Assembly (NCBI GenBank): GCA_009667805.1
Contig: CM019063.1
Location: 192,461,871-192,525,870, forward strand
Reading direction: 5' to 3'
Origin: Leptobrachium leishanense
Lineage: Eukaryota; Chordata; Amphibia; Anura; Megophryidae
DNA: 64,000 bases
In this document: positions 57,263 to 64,000 of the stretch, in pieces
Position numbering within the stretch: the first letter of the stretch is position 1
How the letters are laid out: each line of letters starts with the position of its first letter
Made by a program: the position numbers and the translations under genes
The notes under the pieces: model-generated
Told to the model about the DNA's origin: nothing
The model's input: only the letters and a program-made list of their open reading frames with translations
Databases searched by the model: none

Positions 57263-57412
57263 ACTGTAACTGAATGGGTATTATGTTTTAAGGGAACGAG
57301 TGACGAAGGGGTTAAAAAGATATTTAAATATTCTGACTTGCTGCAGTTGATAGGATAACCTGAAAGGGCCCTTGTCAGGTTCCTGAACCGTGCCTTGGCA
57401 GTCCCCTTCAAG
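57263..57412. other. Short stretch before a hAT element
   Basis: Contains TGTCAGGTTC at 57374, the same ten bases that begin the LTR at 406 and 2421, but the following sequence diverges. It could be the edge of another LTR. Confidence 0.25.
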
Positions 57413-58168
57413 CAGGGCCGGTGCTTCCACTAGGCAACTGCCTAGAGCACACTGACACCTAGGGGCGCAGACAGCCCCAACCCAGGTTCCTTGATTGTAC
57501 CCCCTTCCTCATTGTTTGCTTGTGTAGCCAGTGGTGGCAGCTCGCAAAGCGGACCCTCGTTAGCGACGCAGAAGGTGGCCGTCTTATGGTGATGTGCAGG
57601 CGCCACCAGATGATGTACGGCACCACAAGAGGCAGATGAAAGAAAGGCACAGATGAAAGGAAAAAGAAAAGCACGAAAGAAAGAGAGCATGAAAAAAAGA
57701 GGCACAGAGTAAAGAAAGGAAAGAAAAGAAAGCGGCAGAGGAACGAAAAGAAAGAGGCAGAGGAAAGACAAGGAGGCAGAGAAAAGAAAAGAAAGAGTGA
57801 GAGAAAAGAAAAGAAAGGCAGAGGAAAGAGACAGGAAGGAAAGGCAGAGGAAGGAAAGGCAGAGGAAAGAAAAGAAAGAGGCAGAGGAATGAAAAGAAAG
57901 AGGCAGAGGAAAGAAAGAGAGGCAAAAGAAAAAGGCACAGAAGAAAGAGGCACAGACTGATCCTGGCCCAACCAGCGGAGGGGTAAGATGGGCACTGAAC
58001 GACCGTGTGTGGCCCCCATGCACAGTGTGTGTTCCCCCCGCAGTGTGGGTCCCCGTGCACACAGTGTGTGTTTTCCCCCCACATTTCAACAGTTGACAAT
58101 CTTTTCTGGGGGTGGGACGCAAGTAGCTGTTCTTGCCTAGGGCGCAATATAGTCTAGCACCGGCCCTG
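57413..58168. mobile_element. Non-autonomous hAT element with polypurine core
   Basis: Ends CAGGGCCGGTGC and GCACCGGCCCTG, flanked by the exact 8-bp duplication CCTTCAAG (57405-57412, 58169-58176). The interior includes a run of about 330 bp of almost only A and G (57640-57960). The open frames over it are low-complexity shadows. Confidence 0.9.
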
Positions 58169-58176
58169 CCTTCAAG

Positions 58177-58302
58177 TATTGTGCATATGATTTGTGCCTG
58201 CCCTTTATGGCAGCTTCATTCCTGTGCTGCTCATTTCCAGCGCTGTGATCCAGCACCAGTTCTGTTACACAAACAGATAAGTCACATGATCTATATTGTG
58301 TG
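58177..58302. other. Intergenic, no gene seen
   Basis: Short segment between the hAT element and a solo LTR. Confidence 0.4.
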
Positions 58303-59414
58303 TGTAGCGCTGTGTTAAAATCTTGCTGTGGTAGTACCTATTTTTGGCCACAAGATGGAGACTATCGCGATCAGAGACACTGGACATTGGGACTACAATT
58401 CCCGGCATGCTTTGCAGAGAGACAGGAAGTGGGTGGGGACTGGACACTTGCATCCTCCGCCTCGTGGAGAACGCGCCAGAGCGCGCCAGGGAACGAGAGA
58501 GAGCAGACGCAGTGCCATAGATTGTAAGAGGGCCTAGGCCAGAGAGCAAGTGAGCCTGTCAGTGCTTTTACCGGGTTATTCCGCCTAAGGAGAAGGAGCC
58601 TTCCAAGTTCCAGAGTTGCTGCAGATTGAACCAACCGAAGACCTCGAGTAAGGAGTCACCGCAAGTTGATCGGGTACAGAGAGCAGGCGGTGAGCTGGGA
58701 AAAGTTGTGGACAAGCTACGGGAAGTGAGACAACGGATCCGGCCGCTAGTATCCCCAGTCAAGATCGAGCGGAGAGACGTCCTGGGTCAGCGGAGCCTAA
58801 AGCAACCGGTGGATGGGTGAGAGGCCTCCAAGGCCGTTTGTAATACAAAGAACACGCTGCTGTTTTCTCTTTAAAGTCCACAGGGCCCCAACTTGACTAG
58901 TCGAAGACATTCCTTAAGTAAATTCACTGGCCAGTTGAACAGTACCCGGGTACCATACACACATACACACCTTTTACATTTCGGGACTTAACCTGTGCAG
59001 GACTCACTTCTGTTGCAAATCGGAACGGGGGTTAAAGATACGTTCCGAAATATATTTTTCTCTTTCCGCTGCGCGTTTACCGTGATACGAAGAGATTGTA
59101 TATTCTGGGGTTCCGCTACGTGTCCCTTTTCCGAATATTTGTGCAATTGCATTTCTTTTATGTTCGGTTGCGAATATTTTATTTTCCGAAATACGACGCC
59201 TCGTGTTTCGGTTCTTTTCCGCTACGCGTTTTACCGCAATACGAAAGTACTGTAATAATATCTGTGAATACCGTATCTCAACATCTGCTTATTATTTTAG
59301 TAAACTATTTAAATGATAAAAACCCACAACGGTGTTGGAGTATATTTATTCCCTAGTGCGGGGAGACTGACCCGTGGTTCATTTTCAGCGGCTCCTCCGG
59401 GAGTGAGCGCTACA
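58303..59414. repeat. Solo LTR-like element
   Basis: Begins TGTAGCGCT and ends AGCGCTACA, with TGTGTG on both sides (58297-58302, 59415-59420). Between 59040 and 59250 a degenerate unit with TTCCGCTACGCGTTT and ATACGAA recurs three times. No coding region. LTR type and orientation unknown. Confidence 0.65.
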
Positions 59415-59420
59415 TGTGTG

Positions 59421-59884
59421 TTAACAGAAATAAAGTGTCACACCTTCAGCTCCTCCTGGCTCCAGCATTGTCAAACTACTTCCAGAAAGAGAGGACCTAT
59501 GCTGTGGCTCTCCTGTGTTTTTCTGAACCGAACCCTGCCATCCTTACCAATCTGTCCTGTGACTCCATACCTTCCAGGATCCAGTGTGTTTGTGTCCAAA
59601 ATCCCATGGTCCTGGTTTGTTTTTTGCTTCCCCTTTATCAAGCCCTCTACGTGTCTTGTCCTTCTGCTCCAAAGCAATTGTTCTGCTGCTTCCCGCAGCA
59701 ACTCACCACTTTCCACAGACCCCTGTATTGGTGCATCTCCAGATCCCAGGCTCAGTATCCTGCCACCTCGGTACCACCCTGGTACGATACCTGACTGCCC
59801 CATACTCAGTAAATTCCCCCATGACAGCAGGAACAGAAGTCAGCGGATCAGTGATAAGAAAAATTATTTTTTTCAGATTTTTCT
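59421..59884. other. Intergenic, no gene seen
   Basis: Starts with AATAAAG followed by C/T-rich sequence; possibly part of an older LTR. The overlapping open frames do not agree with any family that I know. Confidence 0.35.
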
Positions 59885-59913
59885 TTTTTCAAAAAAGCGT
59901 TGCGATTAATGGA

Positions 59914-60271
59914 CTACAAAAGTAGCTCCAACACTAGCACAAATAGTAAGGGTGAAAGTGGGCAACCTTTTGTGTTCCGTTTTGTATGTGGGCAGGATGG
60001 GATAAGGTGCCATTCACTCGGACGGGTTGTAGGTGAACCGTAAAGAGCAGACAACACAGCCAAAAATGAAGGCCCAAAGCCCATGAAGTGAAACGTAGCA
60101 AACATAAAATCCCAGTGGACATAGTTGAAGGCTTTCTCCGCGTCAGTAGACAACAGAAGAAAACCTCTCCCCCTCTTCGGCAAAGCCAATCGCCACCAAA
60201 ACCCGCATAGTTGTGTCTGACGTTTACCCATTCGGCACGAAAGATACCTGATCAGGGAAAGATCAGGTCTT
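59914..60271 (-). pseudogene. L1-like RT, palm part
   Basis: The minus frame reads LLLSTDAEKAFNYVHWDF, the RT motif A region. The catalytic Asp of the usual AFD is replaced by Asn. It continues GFGPSFLAVLSALY and NTKGCPLSPLLFVLVLE (motif B). The piece stops before the catalytic box FADD. One frame, but truncated by the solo LTR upstream and by divergence downstream. Confidence 0.83.
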
Positions 60272-61045
60272 TGTCACGGGGGTCCCAGGCAGATGCCAAG
60301 TAAGGCCCTTCATAGCATACATTTTTAAGCCCTTGAGGCAGGTTTGTGGTTTGTTGCATATTGCAGGATCCGGCACACACTACACTTAAACAGAAACAGA
60401 GAAGGAGGTGACAGTGTAGGTGACAGGCACGAGAGGGAGCCCTGCACTGGGTACAATTTCTAAATCTAAATTCAGGTTCAGGACAAGGGTTGACAGAATG
60501 AGAACACACACAGTAATTCACAACAGGATAAAATGTATTCAGCAGCCTGCAGGGCAGAACTCGTTGGTACTTGAAAATACAACAAACAGGACTGCTGATC
60601 CTAGCACTCCCATCCAGGGAGGTCAGACAAAATGAAAACACTAGATAATGCTCAGTAGTATTTGATTTCGTGACCAAAAGGTCTACTGAGCAAAATTACA
60701 TTAACTATGCACATGCAGAAGAGAGGTCCAAAAATACAAGCCAGGTCATACACGATAAATCCAGTCAGATAACTTTAGGGGACAGACGTAAGAATATTCC
60801 AAGAGCCAGAGAGTCATACACAGAGATATCAGAAATACAAATTAGCAAAACCGGGAGCAGGAACTTAATAGGTATAGACCTATCCAGACCCAAGGAGAAA
60901 GAGTACTGCTGGCCCTATATATAGGGCTGAGCAGGTCATGTGACCGCAGACTATCAGCCCAATGGAGATGGTCTGCAGAGCCTGAACACCAGAAAACAGA
61001 GGAATCCCTGCAACCACCAGCAGGGGGCAGGGCTGAAATGTGACA
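60272..61045. repeat. Solo LTR, gypsy-like
   Basis: TGTCAC...GTGACA ends and the exact 5-bp duplication GTCTT (60267-60271, 61046-61050). A CCTATATATAGGG palindrome near 60915 could be the TATA box. The terminal TGTCACGG is shared with the chromovirus LTR but the body is not. Confidence 0.88.
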
Positions 61046-61050
61046 GTCTT

Positions 61051-61565
61051 GTAGTAAAGGAGCGACCCTAACTGCCAAATATCTTGGCTAGAATTTTTAG
61101 ATCAGTGTTAATTAAAGAAAATGGGCAGTAGTTTCGAACGTCAGTATCATCTTTACTTGGTTTAGAAAGTTCTGAGATGAATGCAGAAAGAGCACGGGAA
61201 TGCAGTTTACCACCGTCCTGCCCCAAATGAGAGAGACCTTGAAGGTGAGGCAAGAGGACGTCCAGAAAAGATCTATAGTATTCCGCCAGAAAGCCATTTG
61301 GTCCTGGACACTTCCCTTTCTGAAGATGTTTGACGACAGTTTGAATCTCAGTCATCCGCCTCAAGGAGGTGAAGCAGCCTAGGAGTTAAGTAATCATCTA
61401 CTGCTTGGGCATCTCGCGCAGGCAAGTTCCCCCCTGTCTGTCCCATACAGATTTTGATAGTAATCTTGAAAAGAAGTGAGGATGCAATTCAGTTTAGTAG
61501 AGACAGTGCTATCCTCAAACTTAAATTGAGAGACGTTCGAGACCTCCTCCCTTTTGGGAACAAGA
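61051..61565 (-). pseudogene. L1-like RT, fingers part
   Basis: The minus frame 61364-61068 reads EIQTVVKHLQKGKCPGPNGF, then LAEYYRSFLD, SELSKPSKDDTDVRNYCPFS and LINTDLKILAKI, the motif 0-1 block of L1 ORF2. Upstream, to about 61565, weaker similarity continues in broken frames. CPFS stands where most relatives have RPIS. Confidence 0.85.
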
Positions 61566-61639
61566 GTGTATTCACACGGCCAGCTGTGTGAAATCTCACA
61601 TGACCAGTTGTTTCAATGCCCTCCGGTTCCCAGGGTCCC

Positions 61640-62320
61640 GTTACAGCCATCCCGCCGTGGATTTATTTCCTTGGATTTATGTTTTTTATTCCTGCCAGGA
61701 TTCATCCCTGGACTCTTTTTATGGTTGGAACATTTTCCTGGGTGGAAGCTGAGGACTGTTAGCTTCAATCAAGGTGAAGAGGTGTTACAGCCGTCCCATC
61801 TGACTTTATCCTTTTTATGGTTGGAATATTTTCCCGGGCTGATCGTCGGGGCTTGCTGCACCTCTCGTGCAGGGATGATGTCCTTGGCATTTCAGTACTG
61901 CCCACCCTTTCTGGGTGAAGCGGTCTGATTTGCAAATGGAGCAGTTGTCCCTGTAATGGCAAAATTGAGCTAAATCCTTGTGAGACCGGAGCGGGCACCC
62001 ACCGTAAAGCAGGCCACTAGTGCCTTGCTCGTTCTCAGGACCCTCACAAACCTCTAATTTTCCCATGCTGAAGCTGAAGACCTTGACTTCAATCGAGATG
62101 AAGAGGAGTTAAACCTGTCCCGCTGTGGATTTATTTTCTTGGATTTGTGTTTTTTTTTCCCACCTGGATTTATCCTTGGAATGTTTTTATGGCTGAAACA
62201 TTTTCTTAGGCTGAAGCTGCTGTCTGTTGGCTTCAATCAAGGTGAAGAGGAGTTACAGCTTTATTACCTTGGATTTGTGGTTTCTTTCCTGCATGGATTT
62301 ATCCTTAGACTCTAATGAAA
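61640..62320. repeat. Diverged tandem repeat, about 145-180-bp units
   Basis: Units share TGGATTTATTTCCTTGGATT, GGATT(C/T)ATCC(C/T)TGGA and CTTCAATCAAGGTGAAGAGG. Copies start near 61650, 61785, 62110 and 62250. 61845-62060 is a non-matching insert. Confidence 0.7.
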
Positions 62321-63163
62321 AACGGCTAGAAAAGGGCACAAAGACGTTTTTCCAAATACCAGTTATATTAAAAAGCAAACATTAAATTAGTGCACTGTAT
62401 TATATTCAAATAAGCCTCATAAAACTGTATGCAATAATAATAACATGCACAGAGTTACATCTTTGTGCACTATATTATCATAGTATACAGATCCTAAAGA
62501 GGACATACTATATCATTTGGAGTCACAGACTCTGTTGATCTACCTGTGTGGTAGAATATTTGATATGCATGTGACTTCTACTCGCATACAGCAGCAAGAG
62601 GTCTTTTGGTTAACTGAGATAAGAAATGGCTGCTGAATGAGATAGGACAGGGAGTTTAAGAATTTTAATCTACCCCCACAGTGATGTCTTTTGAATGCAT
62701 CTCACACAATACAATGATTTGCGTCAGATCGAACAATAGACTCCATAATATGGTCCATGCCACACATTGTGGATCAAGAGAGGTAAAGTTACGGGGGGGG
62801 GAGGTAGTTTACAAAAGAAGAGATCACAAAATGGATCCACCCAATGTAAGCTATCAGCAATTTAAAATAAACACAATACACAATAAGGTAACCCCATTTG
62901 TTAGTGGTATTGGCCCTTTAACACAACATGGCCAAATTTTGTGACAAAATCCACATATTTTGATCAATAACCACACGTAAAGCACAGTGACAAGTATGAA
63001 AATGAATTAAATTTAAACAAGTGTCAATTTAATTTTGCAATTATTGTATCTTTTTTGCTCCAAATAATTTACTTCAATATATTTAATTCCTGCCATGCTA
63101 CTAATATCAAGAAAAACGTTGCCAATATTCCCTAATCTTTTTCACCATGCTTACGGACACAAT
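62321..63163. other. A+T-rich intergenic stretch, no gene seen
   Basis: No recognisable coding or repeat boundary. Confidence 0.45.
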
Positions 63164-63341
63164 CAGGTCTATTCAAAGAAAGGTGAAAATCAGGAGAATG
63201 ACAGAAGTGACAATTCTAGGTCAAAATAGCCAAACCAGAAAAAAATTCCCATTTATCTCACTTTTCAAGTCGGCTATTTGGTCTGGATTGTTCGCTTCTC
63301 CTGCCATTCTCCTGGTTTTTGCCTTTCTCTGAATAATCCCG
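63164..63341. mobile_element. Palindromic MITE, copy E
   Basis: Starts CAGGTCTATTCAAAGAAAGG, ends TTCTCTGAATAATCCCG. Most diverged copy; flanks AAT and ATA do not match. Confidence 0.78.
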
Positions 63342-64000
63342 ATAGTGACCTGCCACCAGGTGGGTTCATCACGAGAACATATTAAAATTCAAAACGAAAG
63401 CTATTTTTTATTGACTCTTTTTTTATCAAAGGTGATTGGAAATTCTAAAGGTTATAAATCTACAAAATACATGTTTGATTTGATGTTCATTGATGGAGAC
63501 ATGGGGATAATTTCTACCTTTGTACCAAATAATAAACGGCATTTGTAACTATAGATTCACCTAGCAGGTAGACAGAAAATATTCTGTTTCCTCACATGTC
63601 TGATTAAAGCACTGTGTTAGTATTGTAAAGAAATGCCAGGGATCAGATTTCATGTGTAATGCTTGTTCTAACGCCTAGAGCAATACTAATACATATCATC
63701 GGTGGTGCTGAAGAATATATGCATGCATCAACGTTTTCCCGAAGGGCGGGAATCGGTATTAAGCAAGCAAAATCAGCAGACAGGCTGACTAAAATAAAAA
63801 GGAAAAGTAAAAACGTCATAAAGCATGATCGAAATTCCACATTTACAACACTGCTCCTGCCCTGACAAACAAAACGAGTAGGCTTGGTCTGGCACAGGTG
63901 ATCCTTTCAAGGCGAAACATCCGCCTGAATAGTAAATGAAAGAGTTGTTTCTGGTTCAAGGCCTATTTTTAGCTACTGCTATTCTTGGCAAAGTGTTGCG
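63342..64000. other. Intergenic, no gene seen
   Basis: Short frames at 63345-63548 and 63659-63865 show no domain. The window ends in ordinary A+T-rich sequence. Confidence 0.45.

Larger units (their letters stand above)
59885..61565 (-). mobile_element. L1-like LINE fragment split by a solo LTR
   Basis: RT pieces lie at 61565-61051 and 60271-59910 on the minus strand, in correct order once the 774-bp LTR is ignored. Truncated at both ends. Confidence 0.8.

Noticed and set aside
57374..57412. TGTCAGGTTC as the start of another copy of the 0.4-kb LTR
   Set aside because: Only ten bases match and the following sequence diverges; no matching end was found.
57442..58147. Three overlapping long minus-strand frames rich in Leu, Phe and Ser
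   Set aside because: They are the complement of a polypurine tract, which lacks stops by composition alone.
61815..62066. Cys/His-containing minus frame as a zinc-finger gene
   Set aside because: Spacing fits no known finger and it is an insert within a tandem repeat.

Overview
The window looks like gene-poor nuclear DNA of a vertebrate, most likely an amphibian (frog). This rests on the repeat content: Tc1 elements with IR/DR ends, hAT elements, CR1, L2 and L1-like LINEs, a chromodomain gypsy element, a Gmr1-like gypsy element and class-I endogenous retroviruses, together with long A+T-rich intergenic stretches. The species assignment is inference. I found no host gene with exons, no rRNA, no functional tRNA and no CRISPR array. 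Almost every long open frame belongs to a mobile element or is a shadow of one.

Layout, left to right. 0.4-3.05 kb: a gag-only LTR element on the minus strand (two 0.62-kb LTRs, TSD CAGGT). 4.6-5.1 kb: a 37-bp array with copies in both orientations. 5.2-12.1 kb: a Gmr1-like Ty3/gypsy element with a SCAN-like gag and integrase placed before reverse transcriptase. Its gag is split by a Tc1 element (6.2-8.3 kb), which is itself split by a 427-bp hAT MITE. 13.2-15.8 kb: palindromic MITEs, a truncated Tc1 and a cluster of hairpins. 16.1-18.2 kb: a complete 2.1-kb ORF-bearing retroposon (minus strand). 19.8-28.6 kb: a young class-I ERV whose two 673-bp LTRs differ at one base that I can see. 28.7-35.9 kb: a second retrovirus-like element with a tRNA-Pro-type primer site, split by a full chromovirus at 29.8-35.5 kb (TSD GTAGT). 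38.8-40.0 kb: a CR1 fragment. 42.4-53.5 kb: an L1-like LINE serving as a landing pad for a second ORF-bearing retroposon, a 6.5-kb hAT with its own nested Tc1, and a hAT deletion derivative. 54-64 kb: further LINE pieces, a non-autonomous hAT, two solo LTRs and a tandem repeat.

The most notable observation is at 24.75-25.30 kb. Between the RNase H and integrase core of the young ERV lies a nearly complete opioid growth factor receptor N-terminal domain (OGFr_N), about 184 codons in three frames. It sits where the end of RNase H and the zinc-binding start of integrase should be. The same provirus lacks capsid, nucleocapsid, most of protease and the reverse transcriptase palm, yet its LTRs are almost identical. 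This suggests a defective retrovirus that captured a host gene fragment and was recently copied in trans.

Other points of note are the integrase-before-RT order of the Gmr1-like element, a pair of 2-kb non-autonomous retroposons that share an unrecognised ORF and a LINE-like 3' end, a hAT parent and its deletion derivative 66 bp apart, and a perfect 43-bp inverted repeat. All TE genes carry frame breaks except a few LINE and retroposon frames, so the window contributes no obvious working gene.
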